From contig JAHRHY010000001.1 of assembly GCA_019671135.1 (NCBI GenBank), positions 1,550,001-1,614,000 of the forward strand: DNA of 64,000 nt, read 5' to 3'. The notes under the pieces were generated by a model. That model had not been told where the DNA came from, searched no databases, and saw only the letters and a program-made list of their open reading frames with translations. The position numbers and the translations under genes are program-made. Every line of letters begins with the position of its first letter. The stretch's first letter is position 1. The stretch comes from Linnemannia hyalina. Lineage: Eukaryota; Mortierellomycota; Mortierellomycetes; Mortierellales; Mortierellaceae. Shown here piece by piece: positions 45,977 to 55,623 of the stretch.

Positions 45977-46030
45977 CCACACTACTTCTACAGTACCACA
46001 CAACCCACACTACTTTTACAGTACCACACA
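45977..46030 (+). repeat. Tandem duplication in the leader of the DPBB gene
   Basis: Two 26-bp copies (45977-46002 and 46005-46030), differing at one base, offset by 28 bp. Each holds ACTACTTYTACAGTACCACA. The second ends 13 bp before the ATG. Confidence 0.85.
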
Positions 46031-46043
46031 TCCTTTTTCCAAA

Positions 46044-46496
46044 ATGGCCATCTTCAACAAGCTCGCTCTCCTCGCCACCGTCGCCCTCGCTGCCATGGTG
46101 TCTGCTGCCCCCATCGACACCACCCCCGTCCGCCACACCAGCGCTCTCAAGATCGACTCCTCCACTGAGGCCTCCGAGGACTTGGTCGTCTCTGCCCAGG
46201 GCAGCGCCTTCTCCGGCAGGGGCACCTGGTTCACTGACACCGTCGGCTCGTGCGGTACCCCCTTCGACACCCACGACTTGATCGTCGCCATGAACGAGGC
46301 CCAGATGGGCGGCACCTCCATGTGCGGCAAGTCCGTTCGCGTCACCTCCGGCGGCAAGACTGTCACCGCCCGTGTCACCGACACCTGCCCCTCCCAGTAC
46401 TGCAACTCGGGCTCCTTGGATCTTTCCCAGGCCGTCTTCTCCCAGTTGGCTCCCCTTTCTACCGGTGTCATCCCCATCACCTGGGTGTTCGCTTAA
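46044..46496 (+). CDS. Secreted RlpA-like double-psi beta-barrel (barwin/expansin-like) protein
   Basis: A single exon of 150 aa. Residues 1-22 are a signal peptide (LALLATVALAAMVSAAP), so the protein is secreted. From about 55 it forms one double-psi beta-barrel: GRGTWFTDTVGSCGTPFD, MCGKSVRVTSGGKTV, ARVTDTCPSQYC, SLDLSQAVFSQLA and VIPITWVFA. Cys70, 94, 115 and 120 can form two disulfides, and Asp126 lies in the conserved SLDLS segment. Such small fungal proteins resemble the expansin N-domain, barwin and so-called riboflavin aldehyde-forming enzyme; they bind or loosen cell-wall glycans in some species. Here there is no carbohydrate-binding C-domain. Codons almost all end in C or G, a TATA box lies at the right distance, and there is no intron, all pointing to strong expression. 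It converges on the HMG-box gene. Confidence 0.92.
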   Translation: MAIFNKLALLATVALAAMVSAAPIDTTPVRHTSALKIDSSTEASEDLVVSAQGSAFSGRGTWFTDTVGSCGTPFDTHDLIVAMNEAQMGGTSMCGKSVRVTSGGKTVTARVTDTCPSQYCNSGSLDLSQAVFSQLAPLSTGVIPITWVFA

Positions 46497-46564
46497 ATGC
46501 ATAGTTCCCTCCTTTTTGTATTTCTATATTTGTACTACCATCAATCAATCTACCTCTTCCTCCT

Positions 46565-46600
46565 CTACCTCCTCCTCTACCTCCTCCTCTACCTCCTCCT
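46565..46600. repeat. Three tandem copies of CTACCTCCTCCT
   Basis: A 12-bp unit repeated perfectly three times in the 3' UTR of the DPBB gene, flanked by degenerate copies. Confidence 0.9.
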
Positions 46601-46740
46601 CGTCCTTCTTCTTCTCCTCTTCCTCCTCCTCCTCCCGCATTCCTCTACCATTCCTTCGAATGTCACACCATTTGATACCAGTTGCAGCCGCCCTCTCAAG
46701 CCGAAGCTTATACAAAACTACCAAAAAGCCTAAAAATGAT

Positions 46741-46746
46741 AATAAA
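46741..46746 (+). terminator. Possible poly(A) signal of the DPBB gene
   Basis: AATAAA, 244 bp after the stop codon. The distance is rather long, so this is tentative. Confidence 0.35.
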
Positions 46747-46898
46747 CAACATAGACGAAATTCTCAAGCAGGCCTTGAGAATCTCACCACCACAATATTA
46801 CAAAAAAAAATACCCTTCTTCTCATGATATGTTTGCAATGAAAAAGTTTATATGTCTAGTGTGTTCTATGAGCAGGGAAGTGTACAAGTATTGTATGC

Positions 46899-46925
46899 AA
46901 AAAAAAAAAAAAAAAAAAAAAAAAA
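46899..46925. repeat. Poly(A) tract, 27 nt
   Basis: Uninterrupted run of A in the spacer between the convergent DPBB and HMG genes. Confidence 0.95.
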
Positions 46926-46996
46926 GTAGAAAAGTAGAAAAAAGAAAAGACTATAAAAATAGAGTGGAGGGAGAGTCGGAGCAAGAGGTGTCATCA

Positions 46997-48568
46997 TTAG
47001 CGACACTCATTGCCCTTGTGATCCTTGCCATCGTTGTCGGAAGAGGCGACTGCCGACAGGCTCATGCTCTCCATCGCACGAGCAGTTGCAGTGGTGGGCG
47101 ACAGGAGCTTTAAGGGGATCATCGAGTCCATGGGAAAGAAAGAGCACGAAGCAGCAGCGGCAGAGGTGGTAATGATATCCACCGCCAAGTTAAGAGCCCG
47201 AGTACCAACCTCGGAACTACCATCACCCACCACAGCCTTGTCGCCATCCTTGCTTTCCACCTCGACCTCAATATTGTCCTGGTCATCAAAGTTGGCATAA
47301 GCGGCAAAGTTGATGATGGGCTCCTCAAGGCCAGGGGTAGGGTACATGTACTCCGAGAACAGCATCGGGTTAGGTTGAATATGGGGCTCAGTAGGGATAG
47401 TTCCAAAGGAGCCCACCAAAGTTGCGGTAGGCCACTGCTGATCCGAGCGAGGCAGACACTCGGGCTCAAAGTTTTCCATCGTGTGTGGGAACGGAAAGGT
47501 GGATTCGTAGAACAAGTGCTCGTCGGATTGGAAGGAAGGCGATCTTGATCTTGGTCGACCAGGGGAATTGACACAATCAGACTGGGAGAAGGACTCCTGG
47601 TCGGCATCTGTCAAACACAACGTCGTTCTGTTTTCGTCGTAGTCGCTGTCGGCAAAGTCGTTGTCGTCATGGTATTCCTCCTCATCCTCGTCTTCATCCT
47701 CTCCGGAGGAGAGAAAGTCGTCCGAAAAATCAAAGTCATCAAAGTCCACACTGGTGTGGCTGAACCCCTCGTGACTCTCAGACGGCAATGTAAATGTCAC
47801 AGAGCGGGCTGATGCAGATGACTTGAGGGTCTTGGCGGGGCGAGACGAACGGCCAGAGTGTCTGCTGAAGAAGAGTGAGGAAGACACTGTTCCCTTGGAG
47901 GCAGAGGACTTGAGGTCAGAGGAGCTGGACGACTTGGTCTGAGAGTGGGAAGGCCACTCCCTGTGGCCGCAAGGAGAGAATCGCTCAGGGCGCTGGATAT
48001 TGCGTCTGGGACGGTTGGAAGGGGTAATCATATCCTCGGGTGGTGGAGAGGGCGAAGAGGATGCCGAGGGCGACGGAGAAGGAGTAGCCAAGGCCGAGAT
48101 ACCACAAGACCGTGAGGTCCTCTTCTTCAGCGCAGTGTGCTTAGGACGCTTGTTATCGCTCTGCCTCAAACTTCCGGCTTGGGCAGGGAGGATGCCACCG
48201 GTTTCCATGGCAGCCTGAGCAGCAGCAGCTTGTTTGCGAGCACGTTTGCCGGTACCACGCTTGGCCGGGGTGAACTTCCAGTCGGGGAACTGGAGTTTGT
48301 GCTTCAACTTGGCGAGCTCAGCCAGTTCGGCATATTGCTCCAGTACCTCGGGGGACTCGTTCCTCCAAGCGTGGGCTATCTTGGCAGAGAGATCGGCCGC
48401 AACCAGGCCAGGGTACTTGATTGCATGCTCCCTGCGATAGATTATGAAGGAGTTTGGAGGTCGAGGGATTCTTTCGGGCAACGCTGAAGGTGGGGATGGT
48501 GGACCCTTGGATTTGTTGGCTTGAGGTGAGGTGCTATTCTGGGTGGGCTGAGCGTTGGTAGATTGCAT
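46997..48568 (-). CDS. MATA-type HMG-box transcription factor
   Basis: A sequence-specific DNA-bending regulator. One exon of 523 aa from ATG 48568. The frame stays open a further 146 codons upstream to 49006, but a TATA box at 48831-48836 (TATAAA on the minus strand) makes the shorter form likely. The HMG box spans 34-103: IPRPPNSFIIYRREHA, then VAADLSAKIAHAWRNE and FPDWKFTPAKR. The PRPPN start, the WRNE core and the (Y/F)PDWK(F/Y)xP end are typical of MATA_HMG proteins, which include fungal mating regulators and Mucorales SexM/SexP. A basic stretch (KRGTGKRARKQ) follows. Near 290-345 is a highly acidic region (GEDEDEDEEEYHDD), which could activate transcription. Neighbours do not match the known Mucorales sex locus (TPT transporter and RNA helicase), so a mating role is only a possibility. 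Confidence 0.85.
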   Translation of the reverse strand: MQSTNAQPTQNSTSPQANKSKGPPSPPSALPERIPRPPNSFIIYRREHAIKYPGLVAADLSAKIAHAWRNESPEVLEQYAELAELAKLKHKLQFPDWKFTPAKRGTGKRARKQAAAAQAAMETGGILPAQAGSLRQSDNKRPKHTALKKRTSRSCGISALATPSPSPSASSSPSPPPEDMITPSNRPRRNIQRPERFSPCGHREWPSHSQTKSSSSSDLKSSASKGTVSSSLFFSRHSGRSSRPAKTLKSSASARSVTFTLPSESHEGFSHTSVDFDDFDFSDDFLSSGEDEDEDEEEYHDDNDFADSDYDENRTTLCLTDADQESFSQSDCVNSPGRPRSRSPSFQSDEHLFYESTFPFPHTMENFEPECLPRSDQQWPTATLVGSFGTIPTEPHIQPNPMLFSEYMYPTPGLEEPIINFAAYANFDDQDNIEVEVESKDGDKAVVGDGSSEVGTRALNLAVDIITTSAAAASCSFFPMDSMIPLKLLSPTTATARAMESMSLSAVASSDNDGKDHKGNECR

Positions 48569-48830
48569 CTTGATGGCGAAGTGAATGCAGATCGAGTGTC
48601 TGAGTATGAATGTTAATGTGGGGGTGCTGTGTGATTGTGTAAGGTTGATTTTGGAGGGAAAATGAAAGAGGTTTATTATGAATGTTGTGAATGTTGTGGA
48701 GAGAAACTGTGAGTTTGCGTGTGTTTGAGACTTGGAAGTGGGGATGAGGGCGGGAAGTGGCTGTGGAGATAAAGAAGAGTGCAGAGGTTGAAGAGGAGGC
48801 AGAGATAAAAACAACAGATCGTCCAACCCT

Positions 48831-48836
48831 TTTATA
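48831..48836 (-). promoter_or_regulatory. TATA box of the HMG-box gene
   Basis: TATAAA on the minus strand in GTATAAAAGGG, 263 bp before the ATG at 48568. It helps decide the start, because the longer upstream frame would begin before this box. Confidence 0.55.
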
Positions 48837-49625
48837 CACATCAACGAGAAGGCTAATGGGGATTGACAATTCAATGGGAGGTGAATGTGAGCACGCTCTA
48901 TAAGCCTTTCGATCTTTCTTGAATACCCTGTGTTAACTTCATCAAAAATGTGTAGAGGGAATGAGTGAGTGAGTAGGAGGCGAGGTTCATTTGTTTTTCT
49001 GTCCAAGGGTGTGTTTGTTTGATGCTGGCCAAAAAAATTCTCTGCTCAAAATTCCCAAAATTGAGGGGCTGAAAAGGGGATAATGAACTATTATTGCGTA
49101 CTACGATGAGCCACAGCAGACATGCTGTTGATTAATGTTCTACTTTTCATTCACCTCACTCTCGCACCTGGTACGCAGCAACGGTCGAGGAGAACATGGA
49201 CAAAATAACGACAGCAAAGGTTAATATCCCATCGACGCATCTCTTTCTCATAGCAATGCATCACAAAATTGACCATTGCTTGTTCAATTGTGTTCTACAG
49301 CTCGCTATCCATTCCGTCGTCCACAGGGGATCGATTCTATTTTTTTCTCTTCCACGTTAGATGAAAGCGGTTCTTTACACAACAGAAGTGGCGAAGCCCT
49401 AAATCGCAATCGATCCCTTTCCTTGCGCACTGAATAAAGGAACGTTTTTTTCTTCCTTCCTTCGTTGCCAACCTATAAACGAGGATTGTCACCCAATCGG
49501 ACAAGAAAAGTCTTTGATCGCCTAAATGGGTTACTTTTCACCTTCTACTTTCTTCCTTGTCAAGTAAGCATCATTCCTCACCCCCTCTTTCGCTTTCTCT
49601 GTTTCCCTCTCTCTCATTTCCATCG

Positions 49626-49654
49626 AAAAAAAAAAAAAAAAAAAAAAAAAAAAA
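49626..49654. repeat. Poly(A) tract, 29 nt
   Basis: Uninterrupted run of A in the intergenic region upstream of the HMG gene. Confidence 0.95.
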
Positions 49655-50072
49655 CAATTGTCCAGAAGAGCAGGCGGCAGAACAGACAATAGCATCGAGA
49701 AAATCTCCCCTACCATTCCTCCACGAGAGGGAACCACCTCGACCATTTCAACCACCAACCGAAAGAAAGGGGTAAAAAAAAGGACACACGGAGAGAGAGA
49801 GACGGGAGCGAAATGCAATCACAATTGGTCGGGGCTTGAAATCGTCACGCAGCTTAGCCACTCCTTCCCCTCTTCACACAGTTTGGTTGTCTTCCCTCCA
49901 ACACAATAACCTACAACACCTCCTACATCTGGTATGAAAGGATGGTTCATTTCGCTTCTTTATTTTTCATTTTGCGTTGTGCATGGTGTGTGCAAATGTA
50001 TGTTTGTATACTCTTTCCTTTCAGTATAGATAAGCAATCATCCCTAACCAGAACTGTTAATTTCTTTTGATC

Positions 50073-50534
50073 ATGATCATGATGCAAGGAACAAACTCAT
50101 TTTTTCTCGGGGCGAAGTTTCTGCATTTCGTCACGCTCAAGTACCAGCCGGATGGCATAGACTTACAAGAGGGAATTGAAGGCGGGGAGATAGACGCCCG
50201 AAAAAGGAGTCCTCTCAAGAGGCTTGCACCTTCTATACCCGGGAGCTCGCCATTAAGGCCTATACATCATATCCGTTACCAGCTCTTTGCTATCCAAATC
50301 AAGGTAAGTAAGGGGCCAGTGATGCACAAACCGCATGACTCTGTACACGGTAAATAACAAACGAACAAAGTAGACGACAAAAAATAACATGGGCCACATC
50401 AAAATAACATGGGCCACATCAAAATAACCTGCCTCCATGCCTCTTGTATGCAGGTCCCTGCCATAAACCTATTCTTGCAAACCATGCTCTCATCCCATCG
50501 TTTTGAAATGAACAATAAAACGGGTCCTTCATGA
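50073..50534 (+). CDS. Possible small two-exon gene of unknown function
   Basis: Weakly supported. A frame from ATG 50073 reads MIMMQGTNSFFLGAKFLHF and continues through YQPDGIDLQEGIEGGEIDA, which is not low-complexity. It ends at a consensus donor (AAG|GTAAGT, intron from 50304). An acceptor TATGCAG ends at 50453, and joining gives an in-frame second exon (50454-50534) and 103 aa in total. The 150-nt intron contains the 20-bp tandem repeat. Against it: no family is recognised, an AATAAA lies within exon 2, and the start could be an internal exon of a larger or decayed gene. Confidence 0.25.
50381..50420. repeat. Perfect 20-bp tandem duplication
   Basis: AAAATAACATGGGCCACATC occurs twice in direct succession (50381-50400, 50401-50420), followed by a partial third copy (AAAATAACCTG). 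Confidence 0.95.
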
Positions 50535-51366
50535 AACACTGCTATCCGTGCGTTGTTCAGTGTGAAGGAGGAAGGACAGGAGAGGCAACTTGGTGGAAGT
50601 GGAGAAGGACAAAGGGGGTAGGAGAAGTGGAATAACAATTGGCATTGTCAGGCAAGGCTGGATAGAACGACAGAATGTTAAGGATACAGGGGTGGTGGTG
50701 ACCTGAGGCATGGCAATCCATCGAAAGCATTTGTATACCATTTTCTGGTATCAAAGGATTTAGGACCTAAAACGATACCTACACACACACACACACTCAC
50801 ACTCACATCCATGTCCGTAACAAGCTGCACATCACCCATGTAATACTCGTTCCGCCTCCGCATTCTCTCAATACAATACTACGCGTTTATTGGTTCCCTA
50901 GCTTAAAAGCTCTCATTGACATGCAAGAATCAAAATCTATCAAAAATCAAACAACATGGACCACGACCCATTGCTCGAAAAATAGAAACAACAACAGAAT
51001 GTAGACACACTTCAGGTTGTTTGTTGACTCTCAATTGCGCTTCAATGTTGTTGTTGTTGTTGTTGGGGGGGGGTTCTTTACACTTTTTCTTTGCTTCCCA
51101 AAAATGGAAAAGGCATTTCTTTTTTTTATATTTTTGGATGGAAATGAGGAATGCATGCATGCAATTATCATTTCAATATTCACGAAAACAGTCCTCACTG
51201 GCTTTAACAAACTGGTATGATCCTCTTGTCTCGATAGATGATGTTCGCAGATATTCTTTCTCATTCCTTGCTCGCACGCATTCATTATCATTAGAGGTGG
51301 ACACAACAAGGCCAAAATGAAGAGGCGACTCTAAATTATTCAATGGACCCCATGTCCATTAATACA

Positions 51367-51372
51367 TTTATT
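51367..51372 (-). terminator. Poly(A) signal of the coronin gene
   Basis: AATAAA on the minus strand, 160 bp past the coronin stop at 51532. Confidence 0.4.
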
Positions 51373-51531
51373 TATCTTTCTTTCCGGTTGTGATATCTTA
51401 CAAACAAATATCCTTTCTCGTTCACATCCAAGAAAAGTTTAAGGTGGGGAGAGCCAGTCAGTCGTCGCGATGGGGATATAAAAAACACGGTGGGTGCAGG
51501 AACTAAAAATCAAAACAACAAAGAAAACAAC

Positions 51532-54194
51532 TTATGCCGAAGAAAGCTGCTCCAACTGAACCTCCAAGAGACGGATCTTGACATCCTTCTGGGCAATCTG
51601 GTTCTTGAGGTCATCGTTCTCCTGGCGCAACTTGTGGTATGCCTCCTGGTAATCCTTGTCGTTCTTGAGGGGCGCAACAATGTCCTCAGCAGCCTGAGCG
51701 GCAACGCTGGCAACAAACTCCTTCTTGACCGAGGCAGTGAAACCCTTCTCGAGCGAGAACAACTTGGGGTCAGCAGTCTCGCCTCCGAACCAGGCATCAG
51801 CAGTCAAAGATGGCTCATCACCAACGCAGTCAGGGAACAAGTCGCTCTGGAACGAGTCCGACTATTATGCATGAGACAAAGATAAAAAAAAAAAGCATGT
51901 TAGTATCATAGTGAACATCAAAGCGAGACAATTAGTCACAGCAGCGAAAATGATTAAAATGATACCTTGCGGGGAACAGTGAATGAAATGGGCTCGACAA
52001 TGCCATTGGAGACCTTGTAGGCTCTGGCAATCTCGCAGTCGTTAACGTTCAAGCCGCGCTTGGGCATGAAGCCAAGACCACGCTGGGGAACGTTTGAGCC
52101 GTACTCGGACAACGAGAACATCTCGTCGTTCTCGTACTCGTAGTAACGAATGTTACCATCACTGTAAGATTTGAATAAAGTACGTCTCTGTGTTAGTATC
52201 TTCACGAGGAAAAATCCCTTGATGAAACGATGAAACAACAAGTAAACAATCAACAGCCAACGTACCCCTTTCCGGCCAAGTAAAGCATCTTGCTGTCGCC
52301 GTCGTAGAAGGGCATGACGACTCCCGAGGAAGTATCCAAGTTGTTGGTCTTGAGGGGGGTGGCGAGGTTGGCAGTGTCCCAGACGTAGACCTGGCGATCC
52401 GACATCTTGGAGAATCCAGTGGTGGCAAGGCGGTCAGAGTCACCCATCCACACGACACGGGATCCCTTGACTCCAGCATGTCCATCAGCAATCTATTGGC
52501 AATTCACATCAATGCGGACACACTGGTCAGAGCTGAAGTATGGGTTCGGCATTCCAATACAAAATGATGTCCAAAATGTACGCCCTTTCTGTAAGAGGAG
52601 CAAGCTCTTTTTTTTTAACAGTCGAGTAAAAAAAAAGCTCTTGTCCTTTTTCGACGACGATTTTTTTACCTGGACGACCTTGTTGCTTCTGACATCAAAG
52701 ACGCGCAACTTCTTGTCACGGCAGGTGGTGGCAACCAAGGTACCGTTGTAGTTCCAGGTGACGCCCTGAACGACCTCCATGTGTCCAGTAATCTCCTGCT
52801 TCTCGACTCCCTTCTCCACATCCCAGAGCTTCATGGTCAAGTCAGCCGAGGCAGACAAGAGGACGTTCTCGGCAACGGGGTTGAAAAGAACCTGTCCGAC
52901 CTTGCGACCGTGAGAATTGAGGCGGACGACGGGCTCAATGTCGACCTCACCAATCTCATCGGGAATAGAGTAGATGAAGACCTTGCTGTCCTCTGCTCCC
53001 GAGGCAATCAAGTTGTCGTTGAAGGGCGAAAAGTCGGTGTCGAGAACAGCAGCCGAGTGACCACGGTAGAGGGGAAGAGCATCCGAGATCTTGCCTATCG
53101 GTTTTTCATGACATTGTCAAAGTGAAGTGTTAGAGCAATGCCAAGAGTGATTACAACTACAAAAGAGGAAGAAATCTTCTACTCATCTACTCTTTGGAGA
53201 GCACACACTCCCGTGTCGTTATCAGTTGCTGGGCCGTTTTGTATCGTCTGGCTTTCCAGGCCAATCCGGTCCAGTCAAAGCGGCAGTATGAGACAATGTT
53301 GTGAGAGCAGTCCTCCTTTTTGATGGCAGATCCAACGCAACCAGGATTCGGGCTGTGTCGTCAAGGATGGGGACTCGGTCGAACAATACAGCATGCCTTT
53401 TTTCTCTCAGTTCCTGAACACCACACACCACATTCAGGCCAACTGGAAAACCACAAAAGTACAACTCACCAGTCATGGACAAGGGGATGACAGCAAACGC
53501 TCCTCCACCGCTCGAGTTCCAGTTCAACGAGAAGAATTTCTATAGTGTTTGTTTTTGTCCGTTTGTAAAGAATCCGTCCAGGGCATGTTAGAACTCGCTA
53601 GCTATCACACAGCAACTCATTGTTCTCATAGACAAAACTGGCTTTGGCTAACAGAGGCACATAATCTTTCGCAATGACACAAGTCAAGGGCCAAGAGAAA
53701 GCTAAAGATTGAATGGATAGGACTAGCGACGACCACTTACAGGGTTGACCTTGATCAGGTTGGTATCCCAGGCATTGCCAGAGACCTTGACGTTGTCGTA
53801 GCTGAGCTCACGTCTGGCAGCAGTGCCATAGACGTGTCTATTGTAAACGAAAAACAGAACGAAAACAGGACGAAAAACAAAGAGTTGCCCAGGTGGCAAA
53901 AGTTGCTTGCAGGTTAGAAAACAGTTGTCCGGTGAAGGGTGGGTTCATTCCTGAGGTATCGGGTTGCTTCCAGGTCTTTTCTTTTGCAGGTTCAACCTCT
54001 GTTTGGTGTTTGCAGTTTTGTGCTTTCCCGCGTTCTCCGGCTATTTGTGCACACGACACTATTTGGTTGAAATGGTGCCCGGGGGGAAAGAGCGGGCAGC
54101 AGAAAAATAGCCTTCCTTGGTCCTGTCAATTTAAATCGTGTGTCTTCTCTTCTTTTTCGTACCTGTACTTGGAAGCACGAACGAAACGAGACAT
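51532..54194 (-). CDS. CRN1: Coronin, actin-binding WD40 protein
   Basis: Binds F-actin and regulates Arp2/3 and cofilin at cortical actin patches. Seven exons on the minus strand (54194-54163, 53837-53741, 53539-53470, 53094-52670, 52492-52266, 52161-51966, 51861-51532) join in frame to 458 aa. The N-terminus MSRFVRASKYRHVYG is the coronin signature, with the conserved basic actin-contact Arg. A seven-bladed propeller follows: GHSAAVLDTDFSPFNDNLIA, LLSASADLTMKLWDVEKG, VATTCRDKKLRVFDVRS, YVWDTANLATPLKT and DGNIRYYEYEND. Then comes the coronin extension (RGLGFMPKRGLNVNDCEIAR) and a C-terminal coiled coil (YHKLRQENDDLKNQIAQKDV) for oligomerisation. The length matches short animal and Dictyostelium coronins. 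It lacks the long charged, microtubule-binding insert of yeast Crn1. The first exon holds only 32 coding bases. Confidence 0.96.
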
Positions 54195-55442
54195 CTATCA
54201 TGTTGAACAGACGAAGACGCGCCGGGAAGAAAGAAAGTAAAAGGTTAGCATTATGTGACATCGTCATGACTTTGAACCGCCTCGTTCTTCCCGTAGGAAA
54301 AAGTATGATGCACGGTCATGAACTTGACATGATCTCCCGATGAGAAAACATCTCTCTACTCATACATTCCCTGCCTAATCATCAAATACACTCTAGGTGA
54401 AGTTATCGCGCGAGCAAGGACACCGTACTGGTGAAGATGAAGGCACACGATGATGAACTGCCACAATGAGGAACAGCTGCGAGGGTTGGAGTAAGCAAGT
54501 CAGCAACGAGCAACGAGGAAGAAGACCCAAGGGCAGAGAAAGAGGGGGCAGACACGTACGTTGAGGATATATCAAGGGGGGAGGGAGGAAGAAGAGAGTC
54601 GGGTTGAATGAGGGGGTAGACTGCAGGAAGTAAGGCAGGAAGGTGAAGGGAAGGAAAGACGATGAAGGAGAAGAAGAAAAAGAAAAAGAGAAAAGAGGAG
54701 ATGAGGACGATAAAAAAGGCTGGGCATACTGGAGAAGGGCAGTCAAATAGGGCGAGCCTCGCATTGGTTGCAGCCGAAGGGAAGGGAGAGGACATGAATT
54801 CAGAGACATACCTGACCAGAGTATCATTATTGGATGGGCTGCCAACTGTTATTCGATGAGGTCAGAACACAAACACTATTTTTTTTTGTTGTGGGTCCTG
54901 AACGGTGGGTAATGTACTGAATGAGGCCATGAGTTAGTATGGGCTATAGAAGGCAGATGTCTTCATATCTTTCTTTCTAGTTTAGGTCAGTGGTCCTGTT
55001 GATGCGGCTAGAAAGCAGCAGCAACATATACATTCTTGTTCGTCTTAAAAGCAGCCCAGTTCCCCACGGTTGAGCGTAAAGTAGTAATCGCGCATCTTCC
55101 TCACTTGCCTGATCTGGCCCTACATCTGTTCCAGTCTGTACTCCTATCTCATCGTGGCAGATCCAACAATTGACTCCACAGCGCGCCAGACAAATTAGCC
55201 AGGCACATCCGCAACATTTGTCCTCCGTACACATGCTCATCTCGCCCATGGGCAATTGTTCAATTGCATCAATTAAGGAAAAGACAAAGACAAGAATAGA
55301 TAGGGCTATGGGCTATGATACAGGATTTATTTATCTCTCTGAGCAAGCAAATTGAATGAACCAATGCTCGCTCATCTTTTTTTTAAGACTGTGGGGGTTG
55401 GTTCTAATTAGTGTGTGCGGTGTGCACTATAGAGTAGTTAGG

Positions 55443-55474
<32 letters not shown>

Positions 55475-55623
55475 TAAAGCGATCGATTGTGGTGCTAATT
55501 ATGGTACATGGGTCTTAAAGGAAACGGGAAATGAATGCGAGGAAGGAAGAAAAGTGCGAGAACGAGCAAAACATGGAAGTAAAAAAATATTATGAAAGGC
55601 GGGACAAAGGGAGTAGGCGCCCC
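54195..55623. other. Coronin promoter and intergenic region
   Basis: 1.4 kb. A purine-rich strand at 54560-54720, a run of 30 A (55443-55472), and a cysteine-rich 92-codon frame on the minus strand (55255-54977) of doubtful status are the only things I can point to. Confidence 0.5.
55443..55472. repeat. Poly(A) tract, 30 nt
   Basis: Uninterrupted run of A, 150 bp beyond the stop of the minus-strand 251-aa gene. Confidence 0.95.

Larger units (their letters stand above)
43938..46043. other. Intergenic region and promoter of the secreted DPBB gene
   Basis: 2.1 kb without a supported gene. It holds the dehydrogenase AATAAA (44023-44028), a degenerate CCCAG-rich stretch (about 44745-44820), a TATA box at 45892-45897, and a 26-bp segment duplicated at 45977-46002 and 46005-46030. 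Other open frames are short and without motifs. Confidence 0.55.
46497..46996. other. Convergent 3' region, DPBB gene/HMG gene
   Basis: 500 bp with three 12-bp repeats (46565-46600) and other CCT-rich sequence in the DPBB 3' UTR, an AATAAA at 46741-46746 and a run of 27 A (46899-46925). No coding sequence is seen. Confidence 0.55.
48569..51531. other. Large intergenic region upstream of the HMG gene
   Basis: About 3 kb. It holds the HMG leader and TATA box (48831-48836), a run of 29 A (49626-49654), a 20-bp tandem repeat (50381-50420), a GTT repeat with a following G run near 51045-51072, and an AATAAA on the minus strand (51367-51372) for coronin. A weak two-exon coding candidate at 50073-50534 is listed separately. 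Nothing else is supported. Confidence 0.5.

Noticed and set aside
48569..49006. N-terminal extension of the HMG protein by 146 residues
   Set aside because: A TATA box lies inside it and the translated sequence is low-complexity, like other leaders here.
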